From Marchantia polymorpha subsp. ruderalis (taxonomy: Eukaryota > Streptophyta > Marchantiopsida > Marchantiales > Marchantiaceae), in the NCBI GenBank assembly GCA_037833965.1, contig AP031355.1:4117501-4181500 (forward strand): a stretch of DNA of 64,000 nt, written 5' to 3'. Position 1 is the stretch's first letter. Each line of letters begins with the position of its first letter. The notes under the pieces were generated by a model that saw nothing but the letters and a program-made list of their open reading frames with translations, was not told the origin of the DNA and searched no databases. The translations under genes were made by a program, and so were the position numbers. Of this stretch, positions 19,892 to 32,654 are shown in pieces.

Positions 19892-22800
19892 ACGCACAGG
19901 CGTTCGCCTGTGCACAGGCGCTTCGGTGTCGGCGGAAAATCCGCCTTGGGCCCTAGAAATGCGCCTTGTGAGGTAGAAAGTGTACGGCGCCTTCCGCGCC
20001 AGCGCGGCGCCGCGTACGTCGGAAGAGCCGCCAGAGTAATCAAATCGGTACGGACCATGCGGACGGGAAGGGTGGATGCGCTCTTGGACGGACGGAGTTG
20101 CGGCGGCGGAAGCGCCGACGGAGAGACAAGGAACGGACAGACTGGACGGAGACGGCTAACCACGGTCAACGCCTTCCGCGCCAGCGCAGCGCCGCGGACG
20201 GAATTCGCCTGCGCACAGGCGAACGCCTGTGCACAGGAGGATGTTCAAGTTCCGCGCCGGCGGAGAATCCGCAGAAGCTCCTGCCTGCGCACAGGCAGGA
20301 GTTGAATTTTTGTCCGACATGCGGACACACGCGTCAAGGCAGAGGGGGATTGGCCGAGGGGCGGTACGAACAAGTGTACCGCGCAAGGCGGAAAACTCGC
20401 CTTCGGCGCTACGCCCGCATGTCCGCGGGGTAATACGCTCGCGGAGTTCAAATCCGCCAATTCGAGCGTGAGAGTTTAATCGACGACGGCGGAGCGTGAA
20501 GCCGCGCGTGAGAGCGAAGACCGTTTCAGCGTACAGCCGGCGCGGCCATCAAGTGAGACGTTCTTCACGAGCAAGAGCCGACCATGACCTTCGACCGGGC
20601 GGCGGAGAACGTCCCATTCTTGAATTCGCGATTCCAATCTCTTGTGCGCGCTGCGCGCATCCATCTGCTGGCTGCGGAACATTCTCGACGTCGTCGCACA
20701 GGAGATTTCTTGTTGATTGAGGGAGAAGTGAGTGCGCGTGATTTGGAATTGAGGGCGATTAGAGTTTGCCGAGAGAGAAAGAAGCGCGGGCAGTGCGGAA
20801 GTAGAATGAGCGGGCGAACGAACCCCAGGAACGCAATGACGAGACCGAGCAGATTGCGGATGGTGCCACTTCGCCTGCCGCAGAACGGGCTGCGCGCTTT
20901 TGAGGAGCGCTTAATAGCAAGAAAGCTCGATTTCTTGCTATGGGGATGGAACTACATCTGTGCGAATATGGTGCGCGAGTGGCTAGAGCCACAGGGACCA
21001 CCCTCGCGCGGATTGCGTCCGCATGTTGACCGGTGGACAGTCCAAGATTGGGCGCAGGCGTTGGGAAGATGTGCTGGCATGCCAGGGCATCTCCTTTTCG
21101 ACAGTGAGAGCATCAAGGTGACCAAGCAAGAAGAGGCGCAATTTGTGGAGCTGTTCAAGACCGGGAGGTCTACCAAGAATGGGTACAGGACCCGTGATTA
21201 CAAGGATCGATTTCGCCGGACTTTGTCCGCGGCGCTGATGCAATTATTGCAGCCGCACCGCGCCTGCTACATCACATTGTGGCAGGTCTCTTTTGTGGAG
21301 TGCGTCATCGAGGGAACTCCAATTCACTGGGCGAGCATCCTACACAGGGTGATGCGACAGCACGCGTTTGAGGAGAAGGGGGGGAACTCTAAACCATCTT
21401 TCTCCTTTCCTCATCAATTTTTATCGACAGCGGAATTGTTTGACAGCGGCGGAGCTTGAACATTTTCCGCCATTGTCCATCGACCATCCCGGGAAGTATG
21501 TGCGGGAGAACGAGGTCGACACTGATGCAGAGGAGTCACCGACTTCTACTCCATCAAGACGGAGGGACGAAGGGAGACACACTCCTGCAGCGCGAGTGCC
21601 GCGGAAGCGGCGATGGAGGGAAGAGTCAGAAGAGGAGCAGCATCAAGAACCCTCTGCTCCCATTCGACCGCGGCCGCTGTGCGAGCCATACAGCCGGCCG
21701 AAGCAGAAGGCACGCAGACTGGTGTTACCAGCCGACAGTGCGGACACGGCGACGATTGCGACGGAGATAGGAAGTGCGTCGCCAGAGAGGCGAGAGGAAG
21801 CGCGGACGACCGCAGGAGCAACGGGCCACGCTGCAACCTCGTCGGGAGAGAGGCCGCCTACGGGCCAAGGGCCTCCGGAGTTACCACGTGCGATGCGGAC
21901 AGATGTTCCGTTTGCGCACAGACGAGCCTCCGCGGACCGGCGAACACAAGTGGACGTGGATCTACGCTAACGCGTGGGAAGGAGCAGTCCGCCTGTGCAC
22001 AGGCGCTCACCTGTGCACAGGTCGCCTGTGCACAGGACGCCTCCACACGTGCCGCCTGTGCACAGGCAAGAATCACCCCCGTTCCAACGTAGGAAGGGGA
22101 AGGAGCCGGCGGAAGAACCGCCTACGAGACACCGGCCCTCGGGGCCAGACCCTCCGGCGCACCACGCGCCGCAATTTGCGCCTTCGGCGCCAGGGCCTTC
22201 GAGCCGAGGAGATACGAGCAGAGAGCGTGCGGAGGCCGCACCATCGGCGGGAAGTCCGCCGATAGATGCGCCTTCGGCGGTAGGGCCTATAGGCCAAGGA
22301 ACATCGGGCGTGCGGCCCCCGGCCATGTCGCCTTCGGCGATAGATGACCGCGGCGCTACGCCTGCGGCGGACAAGGCGCCGGCAAATGCGCCTGCGCACG
22401 GGCCGGGCACAGCCCCCACGGACCGATCAAGGGAGCAGCAGACGATGGAGCGGAGTGACTGTCCGCGGGATGAAATCTCGATGCGCGATGCGCAATCAAA
22501 CCCCGCGCAGTCACCCTCCGCTCGATCGCCTTCGGCGGCGGGCGACGGCGACAGAGAGGACGCGGTAGGCAATCAACAAGCGAGCGACGGGGATGCCGCA
22601 CGGGTACATTCGCCTTCCGCCTTAGACATTTTGGCGACGAGCAGCGAGGCTGCAGCCGTGCCTTCGCAGGCAGCACACGTCGATGACGTGCAGCCCCACT
22701 CGGGGCAGTCGCCGACGCAATCAATGGCGACTGAAATTCTCCACTCGGATGATGACGACGGAGGTTCCACGGAAGAAATGTCAGGAGCAGAAGACACCGA

Positions 22801-24712
22801 GGAGGAGGAGGAGGAAATTGTTGGAGCGCCGGCGGCGGCGCTCTCTGAGCAGGTGATTCCGTTGCTGCGGTACTTGGATCGCAAGGTCGATAAATACGCC
22901 GACCCACTCCAGCCGGGATCTTACATCGAGTTAGTGCGCAGGCGGACTCGCACTAAAGTCCACACCAGCAAGCTATTAGCTAGAGTGGACCAGGAGTTGA
23001 AGGAATTGAAGGAGAAGCATGCGTGCTTGTGGGGTCAGTACAAGCTTAATCAGAAATTCTACAAGCACTCCGAGAAGATGAAGGATGAGAAACTGGGCGA
23101 GCTCACCAAGGAGCAGGTGAAGGTCAAGGAAGCACTCAACTCTGAGCAGGCCCAGAATCGGATTTTGTCAGAGGAGCTCGTGCGACAGACGCGGTTGTTG
23201 GAACAATGTCAGCTCGCACGGCAGGCGGATGAAGAGTTAATCCGCAGGTTGCAGTCAGGGTGTGGCGAATTGAGAGCGCAACGTGCTGAAGCCGAATCGC
23301 AATTAGTGATGATTGAAGAGGATCGCAGGAAGGAGGCGGATCGCACGAAGGTGGAGACGGCGAGGCGAGTCGCCCACTGTCTCAAGGGCTACGCCCACTG
23401 GGAAGTGAAGGCGCAGGAGAAACTCACACTGCGTGAGTTTGAATTGCGCGCAGCCGGGTTGTTGTCAGGCGACAGTAGGAGTCGGCGGAAGGTAGCGAAG
23501 AAGCTCGATGCCTTTCTGTCGAAGGCACAGGATACCATGTCCGCCCTCGAAGGGGAGGTGTCCGCGGCGTTGCAGAGGTTGGGACTGCGCAGTCGAGCGG
23601 AAGACTGGCAGGGTAGGGAGTTAGTGCGCGGCAGTCGGCCGCGCAGGAGACGTAGTACAGGTTCCGCGGAGTGTAGTGTAGCGTGGTTCCGTGCAGGCGT
23701 GTAGCGTAGTGCAGTGTAGTGCTAGGTAGGACTTAGAAGGTATAAAATAGTTCCAGGCGTTTTGCCTGGGGTTCTTTCCCATCAGAAGTATAGATCAGGA
23801 ACCCATTTCCTTTGCGTGTTTGTGTCCTTGAGTTCTGTCACCACGCACGAGGAGTTACAACTTAGCGTTCCGCATTTTGTAGCTGAAGGCCTTCGGCCGA
23901 ATGTTCAGAGCTAGTACATTGGTTAGAGACTTGAGTAGTTCGGATCTGCACCTGCGTGTGACTGCCGATGCTCAGAGCCAGTGACTAGTTAGATACTTGA
24001 ACAGTTTCGCCCCTACACCTTCGAGTGTTTCTTTCTGATTGTACTCCTTGGGATTTTTCCCCTAAATGCCAAAGTGAAGTTTTGCTACTTCGTGTAAGCC
24101 TTGGTTGTAAATTCAGGCTACGCTGGAGCAGGTGCCTTGAGGGTAACCCCTGTAGTATTTCTGGGAATGACAAGTGCCTGAGAATTCAAACTCTTCAATA
24201 GACTGTTGTTGTGTTACTGGAATGTTTCTCAGTGAGTCCTTCAGTGCTGACCTGTGTTCTCTGCGCGTTTTGTGAGTTGAGAGTGTTGTTCACCGCGTAT
24301 GAGTGACTTCGATCCAAAGTAGGCAGTCCAAACCGGGTCTCCTACACTAGCAGCAAGCTAGTGGAAGCGTTGTAAAAGCCGGAGTTGGAAGTCACTGCCC
24401 GCAGCTTTGCCGAGTGTGCTCGTGAGAGACTTTCCCCCCTGAAATCTTGAAGTAGAGGTCCTAACGGATCTCTGGGTTGTGTTTCTGTAGTTTCAGGTGT
24501 GTGTGTGTGTGTGTTACGCTGCACTGTGCGACCTCCGAGTGCGCTCCGAGTGGACACTTGCAGTATTTCTGGGAGTGACAGTTGCCTGAGAATTCAAACT
24601 CCTCAATAGTCTGTTAAAACGTGACACTTTGTACCCTGTGTGTTCCTCTGTCCCTGTGGGTTCGACCTTTCTACCACTATATTGCAGTTTTAGCCTTTAG
24701 TGGGTTATTACA
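19892..24712 (+). repeat. E0 3' LTR, second part
   Basis: Resumes exactly where 3337 stopped (ACGCACAGGCGTTCGCC) and ends GTGGGTTATTACA at 24712. It is more diverged from E2 and E5 than they are from each other. The (GT)n run in U5 is longer than in E2. The TATA box is at 23741-23750 and the hairpin at 23753-23769. Confidence 0.94.
20584..23704 (+). pseudogene. U3 accessory ORF, broken (E0 LTR)
   Basis: Same ORF as at 4559, with at least two disabling changes. A seventh G in the run near 21378-21386 (six in E2) shifts the frame, so the first reading ends at 21459 after 291 codons. A T-to-A change creates TAA at 21968-21970 in the restored frame (DLR then stop). From 21974 to 23704 the frame is open and matches the coiled-coil half. 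An 18-bp in-frame deletion in the linker near 21918 is also visible. The conserved start equals ATG 20836. These lesions fit E0 being the oldest family-A insertion here. Confidence 0.9.
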
Positions 24713-24959
24713 AGTTGAATAGGGTGAGCTTGGTGCGAAATTATAATTGGAGGTGGGAGTACGCAGAAGTAACTAGGGCTCTTTCGTTGAATGGGGAAGA
24801 CGGGGTGGGGAAGGGTACGATTAGGGTTAGGATTTTTTGGCCAGCAGAGGAGCGTATGCAGCAAACAAGAGCTAGCCACATGGGGAGAACCCGTTGTGAA
24901 CTAAGCGGCTGCGGGGCTACTGTTGTGTGACAGGGGAAATCGGAAGTATGACAAGGGAG

Positions 24960-25310
24960 GAAATTCAAAAGTGTGACTGAGAGAATTGGAAAATGAAGGG
25001 AGAGGAATTGCAGATGTGAGAGAGTGAAATGTATGAGGTGAAAAAAAGAGAACTTTGAAGTTGAGAGAAGTGTATGTTTCGAATGTGAAACAGTGGAATG
25101 TATGAGGTGTTAGAAGGGGAACTTTGGAGGTGATAGATGGGGTATTTTGGATTTGAGAGAGTGGAAGGTTTGAGGTGATAGAGTGAAATTTTGGAAGTGG
25201 AAAGAGAAAGGGATTTTGGAGACGATTGAGAGAAAATTTTGAAAAAGGAAAAAGAAAGAGATTTATGAAGAAAGAGAAGAGAGTTTTGCAAGGAAAGGGA
25301 AGGAAATTTT
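24960..25310 (+). repeat. Degenerate purine-rich tandem repeat, period about 68 bp
   Basis: GAGTGAAATGTATGAGGTG (25022), CAGTGGAATGTATGAGGTG (25091) and GAGTGGAAGGTTTGAGGTG (25159) recur at 68-69 bp, each followed by an (A/G)AACTTTG(A/G)AG-like segment. The repeat fades into A/G-rich sequence by about 25310. The long open frame on the opposite strand is a by-product of this composition. Confidence 0.6.
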
Positions 25311-25429
25311 GAGTGCAAATAGTGCTAAGCTATACCTTGGACTACAACAGCTATGGGAAAAGTACTAAGCTGATATTTGTAGAAGTATCACAAGAGATTC
25401 TTCAAAACAGAAAGTACACAAGTAATCAT

Positions 25430-26480
25430 CAAATTGTGTAAATAGAAGAACTTATGTGGGCATTAAAGTCTCTAACAAGAAAAACTTCACCTTTGTCTTG
25501 ATATTTGAGAACATCTCCTATGAGTTGATGGAATGATTGACTTTGATTGCAAATGTTTGTGGAGTATATATGCATGAATAATGGTGCAAAGTAACAAATT
25601 GCCAAGATACTGTAAGATACTTCAATCAATCCAAGACAAAGCCAATGATATTATTTATCAATATCTTGACTTTCCATATGTATCATAGGAAGAAGTTCAG
25701 ATTTGATGAAAGTAGCCATGACTCCAGAGCCTCAACCAGCTCTTTGATATTTATGATTCTAAGTGGATCCCACCAAAGTAAATCCTTGTATTTCTCCAAT
25801 AGCATTGTTTTCATGCTTCCAACTCTGCACAATGTTGATAATATCTGTCATCTTCCAAATTGTATGTGCACTCATACACTTTGTTGTAGATAGTACTCTT
25901 TTGTTTCACATCAAGATCCTTAACCTTTTGGATTGCTAGGTTGATGATTGTGTCTTCCTCTCACTAATAATAGCTTGATTATCACATAGATTAACAAAAA
26001 AACTTGATGCTTTAGCTTCTTTGTCTTTTGTAAGCTCCTTACTTCTTGCTTCAACTTGTAGAACTGTAAAATCAGCACCTTATCAAATCCTCTGTCCTTT
26101 AAAAATGACCTTGTTAGCTATAGCAGTATCACTTTGAGCTTGATCCACAAATTTACATTCAAAGTACGAGGTTGTGCTCCTTTGTTTTCAATACAAAAAA
26201 CTTGAGCCAAATCCGGATTGGAATTACGGACGATTCAGCCAAGAACTATCCTGATGACACTCTTCAACTCTTCCTGTTTAGATTCAGATAAACCATAAAT
26301 CCTCACATTCTTTCTACAAGCAAAGTGATTAACCTTTTCAATCTTTTGCTCTTGAAAGAAAGAGATATGAGCAGACTTGATAGCTTCAGCATAAGACTTT
26401 ATTTTCACCTCTAGACTTTTATCCACTTCATGCAATCCAGGAATAATAGAATTTAAAGTTTGAGAACCAATCTTCTCTGA
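25430..26480 (-). pseudogene. Decayed LINE-like element (ORF1-like and endonuclease remnants)
   Basis: On the minus strand, broken frames read in order. First comes a Lys/Glu-rich coiled-coil-like part (26483-26610 and 26235-26435). Then RKNVRIYGLSESKQEE (about 26250-26310) resembles the RRM-like part of LINE ORF1 proteins. Much further on, KGEVFLVRDFNAHI (about 25455-25500) resembles the GDFNAxI motif of endonuclease/exonuclease/phosphatase domains. Many stops lie between. The order fits a non-LTR retroelement; no reverse transcriptase part is visible. Alternatively it is an unrelated EEP-domain gene relic. Confidence 0.4.
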
Positions 26481-26596
26481 ATTTATTTAACAGATACTTC
26501 ATTTTTTGCAACACTCAAGGTAGCAATTTGTACCTTGAATTCTTCCTGGAGCACTTTCAATTCTTCCAAAACCGTTTGCACAAGATTGAATAGCTT

Positions 26597-26744
26597 TTCT
26601 TCAAAAGCCATCATGTATCCAACTTTGCAAAATTTTACACAAATCCAAAGCTTAAATTTGACAACTTCTTCAAAACTATACTCCAAGATCCGCCTCCAAT
26701 ACCTAAACTCAAAGTTCTGAATTGACAACTTATTAAAAATTGGC
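26597..26744 (+). repeat. AT-rich dispersed repeat, left of solo LTR
   Basis: Contains CCTAAACTCAAAGTTCTGAATTGACAAC followed by an A-rich stretch and GGCTTCAT, continuing (across the E3 insertion) as TGTGGTTGAAATTCTG at 32167. Related units occur at 38942-39215. Confidence 0.6.
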
Positions 26745-26749
26745 TTCAT
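26745..26749 (+). repeat. Target site duplication of E3, left copy (TTCAT)
   Basis: TTCAT is repeated exactly at 32162-32166 on the other side of the solo LTR. Confidence 0.93.
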
Positions 26750-29700
26750 TGTGGTACCCCACTTTTGGCAATTTTGAGGAAATTAAAACATTTTTGGAAA
26801 ACTGTACCCTGGCAGCATTGTAAATATCCTTCGGTACATCAAAACAGAGTGAATCCGGAAGATCGCGGGGATTCTCGAGGGATCTTGTAGAATCTGGGAT
26901 TTGGGGTGCCGCAGTAAGGACAGGCACCACCCTCCCTGCGAGCTCCGCAGTTAGGATCTCTACAGCGCAAGGCGCAAAATCCGCCTTCGGAGGTTACGTC
27001 CGCGGCTGTAGGGAAACCCCCCGTAATTAGGTAAACCCTCGGGCGCCTTGACCAAGTTAGGGTCCCGTTGGAAAGAGCTCGACGCGCTGATTCTAACGAG
27101 CCCAAGAACGCTTGGAACGGACGAGGACTTAGGGAGTTATCGCTACTGGAAGAAACGGAGGCGGTCGCCTACGGCGGAAGGAGTTCGCCACCGGCGCGAA
27201 TTCCGCCTACGCGGAAGGGGGATTCAAGTTTTGTCCTATGCGCAGACGAAGGCGTTCGCCTGTGCACAGGCGAAGTAGGGTTAGGGAAGGCGCGAAGTCC
27301 GCCTACGCACAGGCGTTCGCCTGTGCACAGGCACTTCGGCGTCGGCGGAAAATCCGCCTTGGGCCCTAGAAATGCGCCTTGTGAGGTAGAAAGTGTACGG
27401 CGCCTTCCGCGCCAGCGCAGCGCAGCGTACGTCGGAGGAGCCGCCAGAGTAATCCAATAGGTACGGACCGTGCGGACGGCACGGGTGGATGCGCTCTTGG
27501 ACGGACGGAGTTGCGGCGGCGGAAGCGCCGACGGAGAGACAAGGAACGGACAGACTGGACGGAGACGGCTGACCACGGTCAACGCCTTCCGCGCCGGCGC
27601 AGCGCCGCGGACGGAATTCGCCTGCGCACAGGCGAACGCCTGTGCACAGGAGGATGTTCAAGTTCCGCGCCGGCGGAGAATCCGCCGAAGCCCTTGCCTG
27701 CGCACAGGCAGGAGTTGAATTTTTGTCCGACATGCGGACGCACGCGTCAAGGCAGAAGGAGATTGGCCGAAGGGCGGTACGAACAAGTGTACCGCGCAAG
27801 GCGGAAAACTCGCCTTCGGCGCTACGCCCCCATGTCCAGAGGGTGACACGCTCGCGGAGTTCAAATCCGCCAATTCGAGCGTGAGAGTTTAATCGACGAC
27901 GGCGGAGCGTGAAGCCGCGCGTGAGAGCGAAGACCGTTCCAGCGTACAGCCGGCGCGGCCATCAAGTGAGACGTTCTTCACGACCAAGAGACGACCATGA
28001 CCTTCGACCGGGCGGCGGAGAGCGTTCCATTCTTGAATTTGCGATTCCAATCTCTTGTGCGCGCTGCGCGCATCCATCTGCTGGCTGCGGACCATTCTCG
28101 TCGTCGTCGCACAGGAGATTTCTTGTTGATTGAGGGAGAAGTGAGTGCGCGTGATTTGGAATTGAGAGCGATTAGAGTTTGCCGAGAGAGAAAGAAACGC
28201 GGACAGTGCGGAAGTAGAATGAGCGGGCGAGCGAACCCCAGGAACGCAATGACGAGACCGAGCAGATTGCGGATGGTGCCACTTCGCCTGCCGCAGAACG
28301 GGCTGCGCGCTTTCGAGGAGCGCTTAATAGCAAGAAAGCTCGATTTCTTGCTATGGGGATGGAATTACATCTGCGCGAATATGGTGCGCGAGTGGCTAGA
28401 GCCACAGGGACCACCCTCGCGCGGATTGCGTCCGCATGTCGACCGGTGGACAGTCCAAGATTGGGCGCAGGCGTTGGGAAGATGTGCTGGCATGCCAGGG
28501 CATCTCCTTTTCGACAGTGAGAGCATCAAGGTGACCAAGCAAGAAGAGGCGCAATTTGTGGAGCTGTTCAAGACCGGGAGGTCAACCAAGAATGGGTACA
28601 GGACCCGTGATTACAAGGATCGATTTCGCCGGACTCTGTCCGCGGCGCTGATGCAATTACTGCAGCCGCACCGCGCCTGCTACATCACATTGTGGCAGGT
28701 CTCTTTTGTGGAGTGCGTCATCGAGGGAACTCCAATTCACTGGGCGAGCATCCTGCACAGGGTGATGCGACAGCACGCGTTTGAGGAGAAGGGGGGAACT
28801 CTAAACCATCTTTCTCCTTTCCTCATCAATTTTTATCGACAGCGGAATTGTTTGACAGCGGCAGAGCTTGAACATTTTCCGCCATTGTCCATCGACCATC
28901 CCGGGAAGTATGTGCGGGAGAACGAGGTCCATACTGACGCAGAGGAGTCACCGACTTCTACCCCATCAAGACGGAGGGACGAAGGGCGACACACTCCTGC
29001 AGCGCGAGTGCCGCGGAAGCGGCGATGGAGGGAAGAGTCCGAAGAGGAGCAGCATCAAGAACCCTCTGCTCCCATTCGACCGCGGCCGCTGTGCGAGCCA
29101 TACAGCCGGCCGAAGCAGAAGGCACGCAGACTGGTGTTACCAGCTGACAGTGCAGACACGGCGACGATTGCGACGGAGATAGGAAGTGCGTCGCCAGAGA
29201 GGCGAGAAGAAGCGCGGACGACCGCAGGAGCGACGGGCCACGCTGCGACCTCGTCGGGAGAGAGGCCGCCTACGGGCCAAGGGCCTCCGGAGTTACCACG
29301 TGCGATGCGGACAGATGTTCCGTTTGCGCACAGGCGAACCTCCGCGGACGGACGAGCCTCCGCGGACCGGCGAACACAAGTGGACGTGGATCTACGCTTA
29401 CGCGTGGGAAGGAGCAGTCCGCCTATGCACAGGCGCTCACCTGTGCACAGGTCGCCTGTGCACAGGTCGCCTGTGAACAGGACACCTCCACACGTGCTGC
29501 CTGTGCACAGGCAAGAATCACCCCCGTTCCAACGTAGGAAGGGGAAGGAGCCGGCGGAAGAACCGCCTACGAGACACCGGCCCTCGGGGCCAGACCCTCC
29601 GGCGCACCACGCGCCGCAATTCGCGCCTTCGGCGCCAGGGCCTTCGAGCCGAGGGGACACGAGCAGAGAGCGTGCGGAGGCCGCACCATCGGCGGGAAGT

Positions 29701-32161
29701 ACGCCGATAGATCCGCCTTCGGCGGTAGGGCCTATAGGCCAAGGAACATCGAGCGTGCGGCCCCCGGCCATGTCGCCTTCGGCGATAGATGTCCGCGGCG
29801 CTACGCTTGCGGCGGACAAGGCGCCGGCAAATGCGCCTGCGCACGGGCCGGGCACAGCCCCCACGGACCGATCGAGGGAGCAGCAGACGGAGGAGCGGAG
29901 TGACTGTCCGCGGGACGACATCTCGATGCGCGATGCGCAATCCAACCCCGCGCAGCCACCCTCCGCTAGATCGCCTTCGGCGACGGACGACGGCGACAGA
30001 GAGAATGCGGTAGGCAATCAACCAGCGAGCGACGGGGATGCCGCTCGGATACATTCGCCTTCCGCCTTAGACATTTTGGCGACGAGCAGCGAGGCTGCAG
30101 CCGTGCCTTCGCAGGCAGCACACGTCGAGGACGTGCAGCCCCACTCGGGGCAGTCGCCGACGCAATCAATGGCGACTGAAATTCTCCACTCGGATGATGA
30201 CGACGGAGGCTCCACGGAAGAAATGTCAGGAGCAGAAGACACCGAGGAGGAGGAGGAGGAAATTGTTGGAGCGCCGGCGGCGGCGCTCTCTGAGCAGGTG
30301 ATTCCGTTGCTGCGGTACTTGGATCGCAAGGTCGATAAATACGCCGACCCACTCCAGCCGGGATCTTACATCGAGTTAGTGCGCAGGCGGACTCGCACTA
30401 AAGTCCACACCAGCAAGCTATTAGCTAGAGTGGACCAGGAGTTGAGGGACTTGAAGGAGAAGCATGAGTGCTTGTGGGGACAGTACAAGCTTAATCAGAA
30501 ATTCTACAAGCACTCCGAGAAGATGAAGGATGAGAAACTGGGCGAGCTCACCAAGGAGCAGGTGAAGGTCAAGGAAGCACTCAACTCCGAGCAGGCCCAG
30601 AATCGGATTTTGTCAGAGGAGCTCGTGCGACAGACGCGGTTGTTGGAACAATGTCAGCTCGCACGGCAGGCGGATGAAGAGTTAATCCGCAGGTTACAGT
30701 CAGAGTGTGGCGAATTGAGGGCGCAACGTGCTGAAGCCGAATCGCAATTAGTGACCATTGAAGAGGATCGCAGGAAGGAGGCGGATCGCACGAAGGTGGA
30801 GACGGCGAGGCGAGTCGCCCACTGTCTCAAGGGCTACGCCCACTGGGAAGTGAAGGCGCAGGAGAAACTCACACTGCGTGAGTTTGAATTGCGCGCAGCC
30901 GGGTTGTTGTCAGGCGACAGTAGGAGTCGGCGGAAGGTAGCGAAGAAGCTCGAGGCCTTTCTGTCGAAGGCACAGGATACCATGTCCGCCCTCGAGGGGG
31001 AGGTGTCCGCGGCGTTGCAGCGGTTGGGACTGCGCAGTTGAGCGGAAGAGTGGCAGGGTAGAGAGCTAGTGCGCGGCAGTCGGCCGCGCAGGAGACGTAG
31101 TACAGGTTCCGCGGAGTGTAGTGTAGCGTGGTTCCGTGCAGGCGTGTAGCGTAGTGCAGTGTAGTGCTAGGTAGGACTTAGAAGGTATAAAATAGTTCCA
31201 GGCGTTTTGCCTGGGGTTCTTTCCCAAACTCAGAAGTATAGATCAGGAACCCATTTCCTTTGCGTGTTTGTGTCCTTGAGATCTGTCACCACGCATGAGG
31301 AGTTACAACTTAGCGTTCCGCATTTTGTAGCTGAAGGCCTTCGGCCGAATGTTCAGAGCTAGTACATTGGTTAGAGACTTGAGTAGTTCGGATCTGCACC
31401 TACGGGTGACTGCCGATGCTCAGAGCCAGTGACTAGTTAGATACTTGAACAGTTTCGCCCCTACACCTTCGAGTGTTTCTTTCTGATTGTACTCCTTGGG
31501 ATTTTTCCCCTGAATGCCAAAGTGAAGTTTTGCTACTTCGTGTAAGCCTTGGTTGTAAATTCAGGTTACGCTGCAGCAGGTGCCTTGAGGGTAACCCCTG
31601 TAGTATTTCTGGGAATGACAAGTGCCTGAGAATTCAAACTCTTCAATAGACTGTTGTTGTGTTACTGGAATGTTTCACAGTGAGTCCTTCAGTGCGGACC
31701 TGTGTTCTCTGCGCGTTTTGTGAGTTGAGAGTGTTGTTCACCGCGTAGGAGTGACTTCGATCCGAAGTAGGCAGTCCAAACCGGGTTTCCTACACTAGCA
31801 GCAAGCTAGTGGAAGTGTTGTAAAAGCCGGAGTTGGAAGTCACTGCCCGCAGCTTTGCCGAGTGTGCTCGTGAGAGACTTACCCCCTGAAATCTTGAAGT
31901 AGAGGTCCTAACGGATCTCTGGGTTGTGTTTCTGTAGTTTCAGGTGTGTGTGTGTGTGTGGGTTACGCTGCACTGTGCGACCTCCGAGTGCGCTCCGAGT
32001 GGACACTTGCAGTATTTCTGGGAGTGACAGTTGCCTGAGAATTCAAACTCCTCAATAGTCTGTTAAAACGTGACACTTTGTACCCTGTGTGTTCCTCTGT
32101 CCCTGTGGGTTCGACCTTTCTACCACTATATTGCAGTTTTAGCCTTTAGTGGGTTATTACA
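26750..32161 (+). mobile_element. Solo family-A LTR (E3)
   Basis: A 5412-bp LTR from TGTGGTACCCCAC to GTGGGTTATTACA with a perfect TTCAT duplication and no internal region. This is the usual product of recombination between the two LTRs of one element. It contains the U3 module, the U3 ORF (with a premature stop), a TATA box at 31186-31195 and the hairpin at 31198-31214. Confidence 0.95.
27997..31149 (+). pseudogene. U3 accessory ORF with premature stop (solo LTR E3)
   Basis: Open for 1014 codons from ATG 27997 (conserved start ATG 28249). CGA has become TGA at 31039-31041, in the segment that reads GLRSRAEEW in E2, removing the last 36 residues including the basic RRRR tail. The downstream frame still runs to the normal stop at 31147-31149. 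The rest, including the N-terminal domain and coiled coil, is intact. CGA to TGA is a CpG transition, typical of methylated plant repeats. The truncated protein could still be made, but it lacks the putative nuclear signal. Confidence 0.88.
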
Positions 32162-32345
32162 TTCATTGTGGTTGAAATTCTGTAATGATGTGCGTTCGGC
32201 CAAACTTTACAACCCCATCAAATTTTAGCTATAGTTGACATTCCATCGCAAAGATATTTGTACCGCAAGATCTAGCATCTAAAACCTAAACTCAAAGCTC
32301 CGAAATATATTTCTTTAAATCGGCTCTTTGTGAGTTCAATTATGA
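32162..32345 (+). repeat. AT-rich dispersed repeat, right of solo LTR (starts with TSD TTCAT)
   Basis: 32162-32166 is the TTCAT duplication. The rest (GTTGAAATTCTG, GTGCGTTCGGCCAAACTTTAC, AAAGATATTTGTACCGCAAG, ATCTAGCATCTAAAACCTAA) matches 38946-39070 closely, so the solo LTR interrupted a copy of this repeat. Confidence 0.7.
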
Positions 32346-32654
32346 ACTCAATTAAATAATTAGCATTAGTTAGTATGATATATTAGAGACCTCAGACAAA
32401 AAAAAATAATTTAAAAATATTTAATAGAGTAGTAGTAGGTTAGTAGTAGTTAGTAACGTAAGTAGACGTAGATTATTTATTGAGTGTATCTTTTAAGTAT
32501 CAAGAACGGGCCTGGCAAGGGTGGCGTGCAGTGAAGCGGGAATTGACGAGCCTTGGGCCCTGGTTGGCTAGCTGGGTCCGTGGATCGATGAAGGGAGACT
32601 CTAATTACTTCTCTTTGAGAGAGGGGAAAAATGGAGTGCTAGACAAATGGTGCA
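32346..32654 (+). other. Unassigned spacer
   Basis: AT-rich with TAGTAGTAGG-type runs to about 32470, then more GC-rich. No gene, repeat or element end recognised. The short open frame from 32480 resembles nothing I know. Confidence 0.5.

Larger units (their letters stand above)
1517..24712 (+). mobile_element. Older Ty3/gypsy family-A element E0, 3' part, interrupted
   Basis: Three pieces in register: the end of pol (1517-2745), the polypurine tract (2770-2782) and a 3' LTR split into 2783-3337 and 19892-24712 by the E2 insertion. The two LTR pieces add up to 5376 bp, the same length as E2's LTR. The 5' LTR, gag and the start of pol lie left of the window, beyond E1. E0 must predate both E1 and E2, which sit inside it, and its LTR ORF has decayed. 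The 5 bases after its LTR end are AGTTG (24713-24717), the predicted target duplication. Confidence 0.92.
24713..26744 (+). other. AT-rich spacer between E0 and solo LTR E3
   Basis: Not family A, B or C sequence. 24713-24960 shows nothing recognisable. 24960-25310 is a purine-rich degenerate repeat and 25430-26480 holds minus-strand LINE-like remnants (separate entries). 26600-26744 belongs to an AT-rich repeat that resumes at 32162 on the other side of E3. No intact gene seen. Confidence 0.6.

Noticed and set aside
24965..25318. 117-codon minus-strand ORF rich in Ser, Phe and Leu
   Set aside because: Explained by the purine-rich 68-bp degenerate repeat on the other strand.
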